This document shows positions 29,311-39,800 of a stretch of DNA of 64,000 nt, piece by piece (position 1 is the first letter of the stretch; each line of letters starts with the position of its first letter). The position numbers were made by a program, and so were the translations under genes. The stretch is from Aquimarina sp. TRL1 (GTDB taxonomy: Bacteria; Bacteroidota; Bacteroidia; Flavobacteriales; Flavobacteriaceae). The stretch covers positions 2,966,501 through 3,030,500 of the forward strand of contig NZ_CP053590.1 in NCBI RefSeq assembly GCF_013365535.1, read 5' to 3'. The notes beneath the pieces are model-generated. The model was not told where the DNA came from and did not search any database. It worked only from the letters and a program-made list of their open reading frames with translations.

Positions 29311-29919
29311 TTAATTCTTATCATCTTTAAGATAAACAATGCTTCCATAAATTATATGCATAAAGCCAAAGCCTATGATCCAGAACCAAAAACCATATCC
29401 GGGAAACATAGCGCATATAAGACCTAATACAATCTCAGTATATCCTAAAAATTTTACATTGCCAATAGTGTATTTAGAAGCATTTACTAGTGCCAGGCCA
29501 TAAAAAATAAGCATTAAGGAGCCTGTTAAACCGTAGTGATTACTGGATATCTTTATCAAGATATAGATGCCTCCTGTGACTAAAGGAACCAAAAATGCAG
29601 TTAGTAACCTCCTGGAGGTACCATTCCATAGCGATTCATTGTTTCTTTTTGCTTTCTTATGACTTAGGATTACAGCCGTGATAATACTTAGAATTGCTAC
29701 GGCAGCAAGATCGATTAATACATATGTAAATATCTTTCCATCTAAGATAAGTTGCTTTCGACCACTGCTCTGAACCAGGTAATAGGCAATTGTAGCCCCG
29801 ATTAATGCGTAAATTCCAGCTAAAATTCCGGATAATCCGCTAAGGGAGAAAAAACGAGATGATTTATTCATCAAATCTTTAATCTCTGATAAGTCTTTTA
29901 AATAATTTTCCTTACTCAT
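29311..29919 (-). CDS. Multi-pass membrane protein paired with the regulator
   Basis: About 202 residues from the start chosen at MSKENYLKDL; the upstream Met at 29949 would run through the operator. It has five or six hydrophobic segments (about 25-45, 60-82, 105-125, 130-150, 155-195). I recognise no function; such proteins often precede HTH_34 regulators in this phylum. The regulator gene follows after 53 bp, suggesting one transcript. Operator site 2 lies 3 bp upstream of the ATG. Confidence 0.78.
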   Translation of the reverse strand: MSKENYLKDLSEIKDLMNKSSRFFSLSGLSGILAGIYALIGATIAYYLVQSSGRKQLILDGKIFTYVLIDLAAVAILSIITAVILSHKKAKRNNESLWNGTSRRLLTAFLVPLVTGGIYILIKISSNHYGLTGSLMLIFYGLALVNASKYTIGNVKFLGYTEIVLGLICAMFPGYGFWFWIIGFGFMHIIYGSIVYLKDDKN

Positions 29920-29922
29920 TAT

Positions 29923-29944
29923 AAAGTACTTTGAAAAACAAAGT
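29923..29944 (-). promoter_or_regulatory. Operator site 2 (CAAAGT palindrome)
   Basis: The minus strand reads ACTTTG-TTTTT-CAAAGT then ACTTT, the same plan as site 1. It lies 3 bp before the start codon of the membrane protein gene that heads the regulator transcript. TTACTTTG within it is one base off the -7 promoter consensus, so binding would block transcription. Confidence 0.6.
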
Positions 29945-30030
29945 AACATAAATATTTATTAGAAACCAAACTTTTAAAAAAAAATAGAGAGGAGAGAAGG
30001 GGGATATAAGAATGAAATATACATTTAAGA

Positions 30031-30067
30031 AGAAAAAAAAGGTATTTCTTTTTAAAAGAAATACCTT
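30031..30067 (-). terminator. Terminator after outer-membrane barrel gene
   Basis: GGTATTTCTTTT pairs with AAAAGAAATACC (about 30041-30066). On the minus strand it is followed by a T-run of eight, 24 bp past the stop codon. Confidence 0.85.
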
Positions 30068-30090
30068 CGTTATATATGGGTGATACTGTT

Positions 30091-30969
30091 CTAGAAAACT
30101 TTAAAAATTCCTCCAAAAGTTATATTCTGTTGCAAGAAATTAAAGTGTTGTTTTGCACTATCGGCTTTACTGCTAGTGGTACGAATATTCGGCATATCAA
30201 TAAACCCTCCTTTTAATTCGGCTTGCAGGAAGAAATATTTAAAGAAAGTAACATTGATACCAGCTTTTAGAGAGACTCCATAACCTGATAAATGGAATTG
30301 ATCATATCGATCTTTGTTAAGAACTTTGGCATTGGTTTTAGGAATGAGCACTCCTGCACTAAATCCTTCAGTGATATTTAATTGTATTTTATCGGGGTTC
30401 CAGCCAAAAAAGTCTCCCAGATTATCAACTCTAGCGATCTCCAGGTTGACATAATTCAAACCGTCTGTATGTTCAAAGGCGACGAAATCTTCATATAGAA
30501 CTTGTTCCTGCTGGTTGTAAGTCCCATTGAAGTAGGTTGTACCTTCATTATCTTCCGTTAGGTAGATATCTCCAGATATTCTTGCTGTCTGATATTGTTC
30601 CATTACATATTTCATATGATCAAGACCAATAGATGCATTCCAGTTATCATGGAAATAATATCCGATTCTGGCATTTGTTTGTGGAATGGTGAGGTTAGCA
30701 GGGTTTAGGTATTTGTCATAACCAATAGGCTTGGTTACTTTGTCATGTGCTTTGGCATTGTGAATAGTGAAATCATAATTTTCACCTTCAAAATGAATAT
30801 TTGATTTACTGTATTGGGAAACGTTCCAACCCCAATAAAAATAAAATTTGCCTTTGTTTTTTGTTCGTAATCGTTTGCTTCGTACTTGTGTTTGGGCTGT
30901 ACCCGTTTGTCCTATTGCTGTATAACATGTAGTCAAAAGCAATAGATAAAGAAATGGAGCTTTTTTCAA
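30091..30969 (-). CDS. Outer-membrane beta-barrel protein
   Basis: A 292-residue protein with a Sec signal (about 1-20, ending AIGQ), then alternating-hydrophobicity strands, many aromatic residues and a C-terminal Phe, as expected of an outer-membrane barrel. It resembles PorT/OmpW-size barrels but fits no named family by eye. A Tyr-rich WNVSQYSKSN segment follows the signal. It is 18 bp downstream of kdsA and may share its transcript. Confidence 0.78.
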   Translation of the reverse strand: MKKAPFLYLLLLTTCYTAIGQTGTAQTQVRSKRLRTKNKGKFYFYWGWNVSQYSKSNIHFEGENYDFTIHNAKAHDKVTKPIGYDKYLNPANLTIPQTNARIGYYFHDNWNASIGLDHMKYVMEQYQTARISGDIYLTEDNEGTTYFNGTYNQQEQVLYEDFVAFEHTDGLNYVNLEIARVDNLGDFFGWNPDKIQLNITEGFSAGVLIPKTNAKVLNKDRYDQFHLSGYGVSLKAGINVTFFKYFFLQAELKGGFIDMPNIRTTSSKADSAKQHFNFLQQNITFGGIFKVF

Positions 30970-30987
30970 TGTAGTAGTATTAACTTT

Positions 30988-31806
30988 TTATAGTGAATTA
31001 ATAGTTTGTCGAATTTGTACGAGGTTATAAAGTAGTTTTTCCAGGTGATCTAAGTGAAGCATATTTGCTCCATCACTTTTGGCATTGGCAGGGTCGAAGT
31101 GAGTTTCCATAAAGAGACCGTCAACTCCAGTAGCAATCCCGGCTCTGGCAATAGTTTCGATCATGTCAGGTCTTCCTCCTGTAACACCACTTGATTGGTT
31201 AGGTTGTTGTAAAGAATGTGTTACATCTAATACAGTAGTACCAAATGATTTCATAGTAGGAATTCCTCTGAAATCAACAATCATATCCTGATACCCAAAC
31301 ATTGTTCCCCGATCAGTAATCATGGCATTGGTATTCCCGCTATCTTCAACTTTTTTTACAGCATGCTGCATTGCTTCAGGACTCATGAACTGCCCTTTTT
31401 TTAGGTTTACTGTTTTACCGGTTTTAGCAGCGGCTACCACAAGGTCGGTTTGGCGAACTAGAAAAGCAGGGATCTGTAAGATATCAACATATTCCGCAGC
31501 GATTACAGCATCTTCATTTTCATGAATATCGGTTACCGTTGGAATTTGAAAAGTTTCACCTACTTTTCGAAGGATTTTTAAGGCTTTTTCATTTCCAATA
31601 CCGGTAAAGCTATCAATTCTGCTGCGATTTGCCTTTTTGAAAGACCCTTTGAATACATAAGGTATCTTAAGTTTGGAAGTGATTTCGACTACTTTTTCGG
31701 CAATTTTTAATGCCATTTCTTCCCCTTCGATAGCACAAGGTCCTGCAAGAAGGAAGAAGTTATTAGAATCCAGATTTTTTAAATTTGGAATGTTTTTAAG
31801 ATCCAT
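30988..31806 (-). CDS. kdsA: 3-deoxy-8-phosphooctulonate synthase (Kdo-8-P synthase)
   Basis: A 272-residue TIM-barrel enzyme joining phosphoenolpyruvate and arabinose-5-phosphate for lipopolysaccharide Kdo. LLAGPC near the start places Cys24 in the metal-ligand position of the metal-dependent class. FKGSFKKANRSR, QIPAFLVRQTDL, CTERGTMFGY-like TDRGTMFGYQDM and TGGRPD are typical. A consensus promoter element lies upstream and the outer-membrane barrel gene follows closely. It is divergent from typA. Confidence 0.95.
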   Translation of the reverse strand: MDLKNIPNLKNLDSNNFFLLAGPCAIEGEEMALKIAEKVVEITSKLKIPYVFKGSFKKANRSRIDSFTGIGNEKALKILRKVGETFQIPTVTDIHENEDAVIAAEYVDILQIPAFLVRQTDLVVAAAKTGKTVNLKKGQFMSPEAMQHAVKKVEDSGNTNAMITDRGTMFGYQDMIVDFRGIPTMKSFGTTVLDVTHSLQQPNQSSGVTGGRPDMIETIARAGIATGVDGLFMETHFDPANAKSDGANMLHLDHLEKLLYNLVQIRQTINSL

Positions 31807-31826
31807 GACAGGTAAATTTTAAGCCG

Positions 31827-31834
31827 CAAAGATA
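31827..31834 (-). promoter_or_regulatory. TAnnTTTG promoter element for kdsA
   Basis: The minus strand reads TATCTTTG, an exact match, 20 bp before the kdsA start codon. Confidence 0.6.
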
Positions 31835-31939
31835 GGAGTTTTTCTTGTTTATAATCCTAGATTCCCAAGAGTTTAACTACTTGTATTAAGTCCATTTTAA
31901 ATATGCAGTAAATATTGTAGATTGTGTCGAAATATCTCG

Positions 31940-31947
31940 TACATTTG
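31940..31947 (+). promoter_or_regulatory. TAnnTTTG promoter element for typA
   Basis: TACATTTG is an exact match, with TTG 25 bp upstream (31915-31917). It lies 21 bp before the typA ATG. Confidence 0.65.
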
Positions 31948-31968
31948 CAGCCTTAAATTCTGGCGTAT

Positions 31969-33768
31969 ATGACTGCTATAAAAAACATTGCGATAATTGC
32001 TCACGTAGACCATGGTAAAACGACATTGGTAGACAAAATTATGTATCACTGTCAATTATTCAGAGAGAATGAGAATACGGGTGATCTTATATTAGATAAT
32101 AATGACTTAGAACGAGAAAGAGGAATCACTATTACCTCTAAAAACGTATCGGTTACTTATAAAGGAACTAAAATTAATATTATTGATACTCCAGGTCACG
32201 CCGATTTTGGTGGAGAAGTAGAACGTGTTTTAAACATGGCAGATGGGGTATTACTATTAGTTGATGCTTTTGAAGGTCCCATGCCGCAAACCCGTTTTGT
32301 ATTACAAAAAGCGATTGATTTAGGGCTAAAACCCTGCGTTGTTGTAAATAAAGTTGATAAAGAAAACTGTACCCCTGATGAGGTATATGAAAAAGTTTTC
32401 GACTTAATGTTCGAATTAGGAGCAGAAGAATGGCAATTGGAATTCCCAACAGTATATGGTTCAGCGAAGAATAACTGGATGAGTAATGACTGGAAAAAAC
32501 CAACGGATTCCATAGAACCATTATTAGAGATGGTGATTGAACACATTCCATCTCCAAAAGTGGAAGAAGGAACTCCTCAAATGTTAATCACCTCCTTGGA
32601 TTTCTCATCATTTACAGGAAGGATTGCTATTGGACGTTTACAAAGAGGTGCACTTACCGAGGGAATGCAAGTATCGCTTGTAAAAAGAGATGGGGCTATT
32701 AAAAAGACAAGGATTAAAGAGCTTCATACATTCCAGGGACTGGGAAGAATGAAAGTAGAAAAGGTTGAAGCAGGAGATATTTGTGCATTAGTAGGATTGG
32801 AAGGTTTTGAGATCGGTGATACAGTAGCGGATTTAGAAAACCCGGAAGGATTACAAACTATTGCCATTGATGAGCCAACTATGAGTATGTTGTTTACGAT
32901 TAACGATTCTCCGTTTTTTGGAAAAGATGGAAAGTTTGTTACTTCTAGACATATCAAAGAAAGGTTAGAAAAAGAATTAGAAAAAAACCTGGCATTAAAA
33001 GTAGAAGAAACAGATAGTGCTGATAAATTTATGGTCTATGGTAGAGGAGTACTGCACTTGTCTGTATTGATAGAAACGATGAGACGAGAAGGTTATGAAC
33101 TACAGATAGGACAACCACAAGTAATTATCAGGGAAATAGACGGAGTCAAATGTGAGCCTGTAGAAGAATTAACCATTGACCTTCCGGAAACGGTTTCAGG
33201 TAAAGCTGTAGAAATGGTGACACTGAGAAAAGGAGAGATGCTGAGTATGGAAGCAAAGGGAGAGCGAATGATCTGTGAGTTTTTGATTCCTTCTAGAGGG
33301 ATTATAGGACTTCGTAATCAGTTGCTTACAGCAACAGCTGGAGAAGCTATTATGGCACACCGTTTCAAAGAATATCAACCGTTAAAGGGAGATATCCCAG
33401 GTCGCATCAATGGGTCATTAGTATCGATGGAAAAAGGAACAGCCATACCTTATTCAATAGATAAACTACAGGAAAGAGGAAAGTTCTTTATCGATCCGGG
33501 AGAAGATATTTATGAAGGACAGGTAATTGGAGAAAATTCCAGAGGAGATGATATGACTGTTAATGTTACAAAAACTAAAAAGTTAAGTAACGTTCGTTCG
33601 GCAGGAGCTGATGATAAAGCTAAAATTGTTCCTGCTATTAAATTTTCTTTAGAAGAAGCGCTGGAATATATCCAGAAAGATGAATATGTAGAAGTAACTC
33701 CAAATCATTTAAGGTTGCGAAAAATCTTTCTGACAGAAGTAGAAAGAAAACGAAACAAAATCGTCTAA
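31969..33768 (+). CDS. typA: Translational GTPase TypA/BipA
   Basis: A 599-residue ribosome-associated GTPase. G1 is HVDHGKTT (11-18), G2/G3 include RERGITI and DTPGHADFGGEVERV, and G4 is NKVD. EF-G-like domains follow, and the C-terminal half carries SRGIIGLRNQLL, typical of BipA. The family assists 50S subunit assembly and stress or cold adaptation. A promoter element precedes the gene and a strong terminator follows it. Confidence 0.95.
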   Translation: MTAIKNIAIIAHVDHGKTTLVDKIMYHCQLFRENENTGDLILDNNDLERERGITITSKNVSVTYKGTKINIIDTPGHADFGGEVERVLNMADGVLLLVDAFEGPMPQTRFVLQKAIDLGLKPCVVVNKVDKENCTPDEVYEKVFDLMFELGAEEWQLEFPTVYGSAKNNWMSNDWKKPTDSIEPLLEMVIEHIPSPKVEEGTPQMLITSLDFSSFTGRIAIGRLQRGALTEGMQVSLVKRDGAIKKTRIKELHTFQGLGRMKVEKVEAGDICALVGLEGFEIGDTVADLENPEGLQTIAIDEPTMSMLFTINDSPFFGKDGKFVTSRHIKERLEKELEKNLALKVEETDSADKFMVYGRGVLHLSVLIETMRREGYELQIGQPQVIIREIDGVKCEPVEELTIDLPETVSGKAVEMVTLRKGEMLSMEAKGERMICEFLIPSRGIIGLRNQLLTATAGEAIMAHRFKEYQPLKGDIPGRINGSLVSMEKGTAIPYSIDKLQERGKFFIDPGEDIYEGQVIGENSRGDDMTVNVTKTKKLSNVRSAGADDKAKIVPAIKFSLEEALEYIQKDEYVEVTPNHLRLRKIFLTEVERKRNKIV

Positions 33769-33786
33769 AATATAAGTAATACATCG

Positions 33787-33818
33787 AAAAAAAACTCACG
33801 ATAAGTCGTGAGTTTTTT
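33787..33818 (+). terminator. Terminator of typA
   Basis: ACTCACG (33794-33800) pairs with CGTGAGT (33807-33813), with A-run before and T-run after. Confidence 0.85.
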
Positions 33819-33867
33819 GCTTTATAAGCTTTTTTTACTAATTATGTTGAAAATAAAATTATTAAAT

Positions 33868-34092
33868 ATGGAAGAAACTATGTTGGTTGATATTGTGGGG
33901 TATTTTGCTTCATTTATGGTCTTAATATCATTTTTGATGAAAAACATAAAAACCTTACGATTGGTTAATTCTATTGGCTGTATAGCGTTTATTGTCTATG
34001 GGGTTTTGTTGAATTGGTCATTGCCTATTATAATAACCAATGCTGCAATTGTGCTGATTAATATTTATTACCTTTTTGTTAAGAAAGCATAA
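33868..34092 (+). CDS. Small membrane protein, YgjV-like
   Basis: 74 residues from the start at MEETMLVDIVGY; the ORF is open upstream to 33808, but that start lies inside the typA terminator. Three hydrophobic segments (about 5-22, 28-45, 50-70) with GYFASFMVLISFLMKN and RLVNSIGCIAFIVYG resemble one unit of YgjV-type inner-membrane proteins. Function is unknown. It probably has its own weak promoter or read-through from typA. Confidence 0.65.
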   Translation: MEETMLVDIVGYFASFMVLISFLMKNIKTLRLVNSIGCIAFIVYGVLLNWSLPIIITNAAIVLINIYYLFVKKA

Positions 34093-34198
34093 GAAATTTG
34101 AAGAAGAATAGTTTTATTTTATAATAAAAGAAGGTTCATGGATCAAAAATAAACAGGAAAGATACCTGCTCATGAGTAACTAAATAAAAACAAATAAG

Positions 34199-34537
34199 AT
34201 GGAAAATAATTTGAGCTGGAAAGAGTTTATACATGTGGAAATGAGAGTAGGAACTATTATCAGTGCAGAAGAATTTAAGGAAGCAAGAAATCCTGCTTAT
34301 AAACTGATTATCGATTTTGGGGATTATGGGACAAGGAAAACATCTGCACAGATTACTGATTTTTATTCGCCGGATCAATTAATAGGAAGGCAGGTGGTGG
34401 CAGTTATTAATTTTCCGCCAAAACAAATTGCCAATATGATGAGCGAATGCCTCGTCTTGGGCGCTGTAAATGAGCGTAAAGAAGTAACATTATTACATCC
34501 GGATATGAAGGTAAAAAATGGAGAAAGGATTGGATGA
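34199..34537 (+). CDS. csaA: CsaA-like tRNA-binding domain protein
   Basis: A 112-residue single-domain protein. HVEMRVGTIISAEEF near the start, SAQITDFYSPDQLIGRQVV in the middle and a late LLHPDMKVKNGERIG match CsaA, a dimer with the OB-fold tRNA-binding domain and reported chaperone-like activity linked to secretion. It is followed by a short gap and a flippase gene that may be transcribed with it. Confidence 0.88.
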   Translation: MENNLSWKEFIHVEMRVGTIISAEEFKEARNPAYKLIIDFGDYGTRKTSAQITDFYSPDQLIGRQVVAVINFPPKQIANMMSECLVLGAVNERKEVTLLHPDMKVKNGERIG

Positions 34538-34614
34538 ACGTATTTTTTTAATAGACTGATAATAAATAAAATGAACTCAAGGGGGATAGAGGTCAAAAAA
34601 ATAATACCGGAAGA

Positions 34615-35892
34615 TTGGAATTTCTGATAAGAAAGATAAGAAGACATTTTATGTCTTTTAGTGGGATTGGTACTTCTGTAAGGTTCGTTGCAGATATGAT
34701 CGTCACTAAAGTAATAGCTCTTTTGCTTGGAACAGAAGGAATGGCTCTGTTAGGAAACCTAAAGAATGCGGTGACCTCTATGAAGACCATAGCTACTTTG
34801 GGATTGTTTGATGGGGTGGTCCAAAAAGTATTAGTAGTTAAAGATGATAAAGAAGAAATGAAAGCACTGTTATCCAGTGCATACTTCATTTGTTTTGTAG
34901 TTACGATGGTATTATCTGCCTGGTTGTACTTTGATCCTGTTTTTTGGAATGATGTAATTTTTGGGAAGCCATACGATTTCTCTTATATTTTTAAACAGCT
35001 TGGTATCGCATTATCATTCTATGGGGTTAATGTCTTGTGTACTTCTATTGTTAAAGGGTTTTCTAAATACAAAGTATATATATTACTCAACATGGTAGGG
35101 AGTCTTTTAGGACTGTTTATTACGCTTATATTGGTTTGGGAATTTCGATTAGAAGGAGCTTTTATAGCGATAGTGTTAAATCCTGCAATCTCATTATTTG
35201 TAACCATCGTAATTATATCGAATCAAAAGAATTTTGCAAAGCTCCTTTGGGCGAACAGAATTTCTAAAAAATATATCAAGCAATTAGCTCCTTATGCAAT
35301 CATTGGGATTCTGTCAGGAGCTATCTTTCCTTTTGTGAAGATTAATATCAGAAATCAGATTGCATCCTTATACGGAATGAAAACCGCAGGGTATTGGGAA
35401 GCAATGCAGCAAATAAGTGATCACTATTGGTTGTTTTTTATAGGAAGTCTCACAGTGTATATCTCTACAAAGCTGAGAGTGCGTTATGCAAAAGATACTT
35501 TTAGAGATGTAGTAGAGGCGTATCTAAAAGAAATTATGCCTTTTGTCGCAGGTTGTTTTCTAATTATTTTTGTGTTCAAAAAAGAAATTATCTCATTCGT
35601 ACTATCTGTTGATTTTATGCCGATGGAAGCTGTTTTTAAATGGCAGTTAATAGGGGATTTCTTAAAAATGATAACTCTTGTTTTTTCATATCAATTGGTT
35701 GCTAGAGGATGGTTTATGCAGTATGTTGTAATTGAACTGATTTCTGTAGCTATATTTTATGGGAGTAGTGTATTCTTAATAAACGAATATAGTTTTGTAG
35801 GAGGGGCAATGGCGTATACACTGTATGCAGCGTGTACCTTTCTTTTCACAGTATTACTGTTTAAAGATGTATTTATCATTCGAAAAAACTAA
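34615..35892 (+). CDS. O-antigen/polysaccharide flippase (Wzx-type)
   Basis: A 425-residue membrane protein with about 12 hydrophobic segments in the MATE/MOP layout. The opening LIRKIRRHFMSFSGIGTSVR and GTEGMALLGNLKN are as in O-antigen translocases of Bacteroidota. It would flip lipid-linked sugar units. The start is a TTG at 34615; an ATG at 34651 would drop the basic N-terminal part that relatives have. No glycosyltransferase cluster is next to it, so this is an isolated copy. Confidence 0.82.
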   Translation: MEFLIRKIRRHFMSFSGIGTSVRFVADMIVTKVIALLLGTEGMALLGNLKNAVTSMKTIATLGLFDGVVQKVLVVKDDKEEMKALLSSAYFICFVVTMVLSAWLYFDPVFWNDVIFGKPYDFSYIFKQLGIALSFYGVNVLCTSIVKGFSKYKVYILLNMVGSLLGLFITLILVWEFRLEGAFIAIVLNPAISLFVTIVIISNQKNFAKLLWANRISKKYIKQLAPYAIIGILSGAIFPFVKINIRNQIASLYGMKTAGYWEAMQQISDHYWLFFIGSLTVYISTKLRVRYAKDTFRDVVEAYLKEIMPFVAGCFLIIFVFKKEIISFVLSVDFMPMEAVFKWQLIGDFLKMITLVFSYQLVARGWFMQYVVIELISVAIFYGSSVFLINEYSFVGGAMAYTLYAACTFLFTVLLFKDVFIIRKN

Positions 35893-35922
35893 AACTAACA
35901 AGATCGAGGATTACCGAGACGA

Positions 35923-36606
35923 CTAACCTTTTCTTTGAACTACTTCAAATACCTTATTTCCATCGCATTTTAATGTTTTGGAAGGGTATTTTAACAGCAA
36001 AGCATAATCATGGGTGGCCATCAATATTGTATTCCCCTGTTTATTGATGTCCTGCAATACCTCCATTACTTCTACAGAGGTTTGAGGATCTAAATTCCCG
36101 GTGGGTTCATCCGCAAGAATTAATTCGGGATCGTTTAGCAAAGCTCTTGCAATAGCTACGCGTTGTTGCTCCCCTCCGGATAATTGATAAGTGAACTTGT
36201 TTCCTGAGTCCTTCATGTCTACTTTGCTTAAGACTTCATCTATTTTACTATTCATCGCTTTTTGATCCACCCATCCAGTAGCTTTGAGAATAAACAAAAG
36301 ATTCTCTTTTACGGTACGATCATTCAGGAGTTTGAAATCCTGAAAAACAATCCCTAGTTTTCTTCTCAAAAAAGGAATTTGTTTTTCTTTTAATGCTCTC
36401 AGATCAAAATCAACAATACTTCCTTCTCCTTCCCGTAGAGGAATATCCCCATACAAAGTTTTCATAAAACTACTTTTACCAGTTCCGGTTTTTCCGATGA
36501 GATACACAAAATCCCCTTTGTTAATTGTCACGTTAATTTCAGAAAGGATTAAATTCTCTCGTTGGTATATAGAAGCATTTTTTAAATAAAGAACCGAATC
36601 TGGCAT
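35923..36606 (-). CDS. ftsE: Cell division ATP-binding protein FtsE
   Basis: A 227-residue ABC ATPase. Walker A is GKTGTGKS (38-45), the signature is LSGGEQQR (about 142), and Walker B is [12 protein letters not shown]. Size and the short N-terminal part fit FtsE, the partner of FtsX, which controls cell-wall hydrolases at the septum. LolD is the main alternative. No ftsX is adjacent; in Bacteroidota the two are often apart. Confidence 0.82.
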   Translation of the reverse strand: MPDSVLYLKNASIYQRENLILSEINVTINKGDFVYLIGKTGTGKSSFMKTLYGDIPLREGEGSIVDFDLRALKEKQIPFLRRKLGIVFQDFKLLNDRTVKENLLFILKATGWVDQKAMNSKIDEVLSKVDMKDSGNKFTYQLSGGEQQRVAIARALLNDPELILADEPTGNLDPQTSVEVMEVLQDINKQGNTILMATHDYALLLKYPSKTLKCDGNKVFEVVQRKG

Positions 36607-36807
36607 AGTTTTTTATAATGTTTAATAAGTATCAGTAAAAGTAAAAAGTTTAATGAAAATAGTATAGTTATGAAAATTGTTTTTTTTACTTTTTATTGTG
36701 TAGCCCTGTTAAAAAAATGTCAAATGTAATTATCTCTAAAATATTTCGTTATTAAAATGAAGATTACGCTATCTTTAACGCAAAAACCACTCAAGGGATA
36801 CAATAGT

Positions 36808-36815
36808 TACTTTTG
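36808..36815 (+). promoter_or_regulatory. TAnnTTTG promoter element for TPR gene
   Basis: TACTTTTG is an exact match 19 bp before the ATG at 36835. Confidence 0.6.
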
Positions 36816-36834
36816 GATTGTAATACATAACTAA

Positions 36835-39800
36835 ATGAACAAATACATCACTTTGGTGCTTTTTGTGGTAGTCCTGTTTACTACTACTTCTTCAGCACAA
36901 CAATCTGCCATTTATACCAATGATTTAGTTTTATTTCACCAGGCAATGGAACTGTACAATAATAAGCAGTTTCTGGCAGCTCAAAACCTGTTTGATAAGG
37001 TGAAAAGTGAAGTAAAAGACGAAAATATTCAGGCAGATTGTGCATACTATATAGCCAATTGTTCAGTGTGGTTGAATCAAAAAGGAGCTGATACATTAAT
37101 GGAGGATTTTGTAGAAGAGTACCCTACCAGTGTTAAGCGAAATGCAGCATATCTAGACGTAGCTAGTTATTATTTTGACCATGGAAAATATGCCTATGCC
37201 AGAAAGTGGTATGATAAAGTAGATACCAAGAATATGAGTAGATCCGAATTGGAAAAATATAATTTCAATAATGGATATGCATATTTCAAAATTCAACGAT
37301 TTAATGAAGCAAAAAAATACCTGAATAAAGTTCAGGATTCTGAAAAGTATGGAGCACAGGCAAAATATTATCTGGGATTTATAGCTTATGAAGGAGATAA
37401 CTATAAGGAGGCAAACGAACTTTTTGATGAGGTGAAAGATTTAAAAGAATACAATAAGAATCTTTCATATTTCCAGAGTGATATGAATTTTAAATCGGGA
37501 GATTTTAGAGGTGCAATCAGAGAAGGAATCGCTCAATTACCGACCTCAAAAGCAGCTGAAAAATCGGAGCTTAACAAAATCATTGGCGAGAGTTATTTTA
37601 ATTTGGAAGAATATGAGAAAGCTATTCCTTATCTCAAAGCTTATAAAGGAAGAAAAGGAAAATGGAGTAATACCGATTATTATCAGTTGGGATATGCATT
37701 TTACAAGCAAAAATCATATGAAGAAGCAATCTCAGAGTTTAATAAAATTGTCGATGGACGCAATGCCATTTCACAAAATGCATATTATCATTTGGCAGAA
37801 TCATATCTGAGAACGGATAAGAAACAGCAGGCATTACATGCTTTTAAGAATGCATCAGAAATGAATTTTGAGCAACAAATAAAGGAAGATGCTGCTTATA
37901 ATTATGCTAAATTGAGTTATGAGATAGGAAACTCTTATAAAACGACTCCACAAGTACTATTAGGATATTTAAAAGAATACCCGAATTCAGAATATAAAGA
38001 TGAAATCAATGAGCTGTTGATAAGCTCTTATCTAACATCCAAAAATTATAAAGAAGCAATGGATCTGTTAGAAAGAAGCCGAAACTTTGAGGATAAGAAA
38101 GTATACCAAAAAGTAGCATTTTACAGAGCTGTTGAGCTATTCAATGAAGGCGACTATCCAATGGCGATACGTTATTTTGATAAATCATTATCAGAACAAC
38201 GGGATCCTGTATTTACAGCCAGAGCGATGTATTGGAAAACGGAGTGTCAGTATGTTCTAAATGATTTTGAAGAAGCATTACTGGGATATAAAGAGTTTAA
38301 GTCCAATAGCAGCGCTTCTCAATTGGAGGAATTCAGAGATATAGATTATAATCTGGCATATACCTATTTTAAATTAAAAAAATACGAACAAGCGGCTTTT
38401 TATTTTGATGTATTTCTGAAACAAGGAAATGCAGATAGTGTAAAAGAAGCAGATAGTTATTTGAGAATGGCAGATTGTCATTTTATATCCAGAAAATACT
38501 GGCCCGCTATGGAAGCCTATAATATGGCAATTAAAAAAGGAGGAGCTGATGCAGATTATGCACATTATCAGAAAGCGATTAGTTATGGTTTTGTCAATAA
38601 GAATGATCGTAAAATTGAAGACCTGCTGGCGTTTCTGAATAACTATCCGAATTCAGTGTATAAAGATGATGCTTTGTATTCTTTAGGGAATGTGTATATC
38701 TCGGAGCAAAAGATTAACAAAGGAATTGCAGCTTATAACAGGATTATATCAGAAACCCCCAAAAGTTCATATGTGGCAAAAGCAATGCTAAAACAGGGAT
38801 TGGTATACTATAATGAGAATCAGGGAGACAATGCGCTGTCTAAATTTAAAAAAGTGGTAGCAAAATATCCGGGAACAGAAGAAGCAGTCCAGGCAGTTAA
38901 TACAGCTAGATTAATTTATGTTGATATGGGAAGAACAGATGAATATGCTTCCTGGGTAAAAGGTTTGGGGTTTGTGAATGTAAGTGATGAAGATCTGGAT
39001 AATACTGTATTTGAAGCAGCAGAAAAACAGTTTCTAGAGAATAATGAGTCTGCTGCTATTCATGGATTTGAGAAATATTTAGCACAGTTTCCAAAAGGAC
39101 TACACGCTACTAAAAGCCATTATCATCTGGCAGAGTTACTTTTTAAGAAAAAAGAAAAAGAGGCAACCATTCCTCATTACCTATACGTGCTAAATCAGCC
39201 TAGAGGTGAATTTACAGAGCAGTCTTTAGCCAGGCTTTCGCAGGTTTATCTAGAAGATAGAAAATATGAAGAAGCCATTCCGGTTCTAGAACGATTGGAA
39301 AATACAGGAGACTATCCCCAGAATATCATTTTTGCACAATCAAATCTGATGAAATCCTATTATCAATTAGTGAACTACAGAAAGACCATTTTGTATGCAG
39401 AAAAAGTGTTGTCTAACCCCAAAATAGAAAAAGATGTAAAAAATGATGCCCATTTATTTATAGCAAGAGCAGCTTTGCAAACAGCAGATGTGTCGAGAGC
39501 CAGAGCAGCTTATAAAGAAGTAGAAAAGAGTGCAACCGGAGAATTAGCCGCAGAAGCATTGTATTACAATGCGTATTTTATACATGAGTCAGGGGAGTAC
39601 AAAGCATCGAATGAAGTCATTCAGAAACTGGCAAAAGAATATTCCGGTTACCGTTTATATGGGGCAAAGGGATTAGTACTCATGGCAAAGAATTTTTACG
39701 CATTAAAAGATGCATATCAGGCAACATATATCTTAGAAAGTGTAATTACTAATTTTTCAGAACTTCAGGATGTGGTAGCAGAAGCTAAAACAACCCTCCA

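Noticed and set aside
32196-32557. Minus-strand frames inside typA (over 110 codons)
   Set aside because: Mirror the codon pattern of typA, whose protein is clearly functional.
33808-33867. Longer start for the YgjV-like gene
   Set aside because: The first codons would lie inside the typA terminator; the 33868 start fits the membrane segments better.
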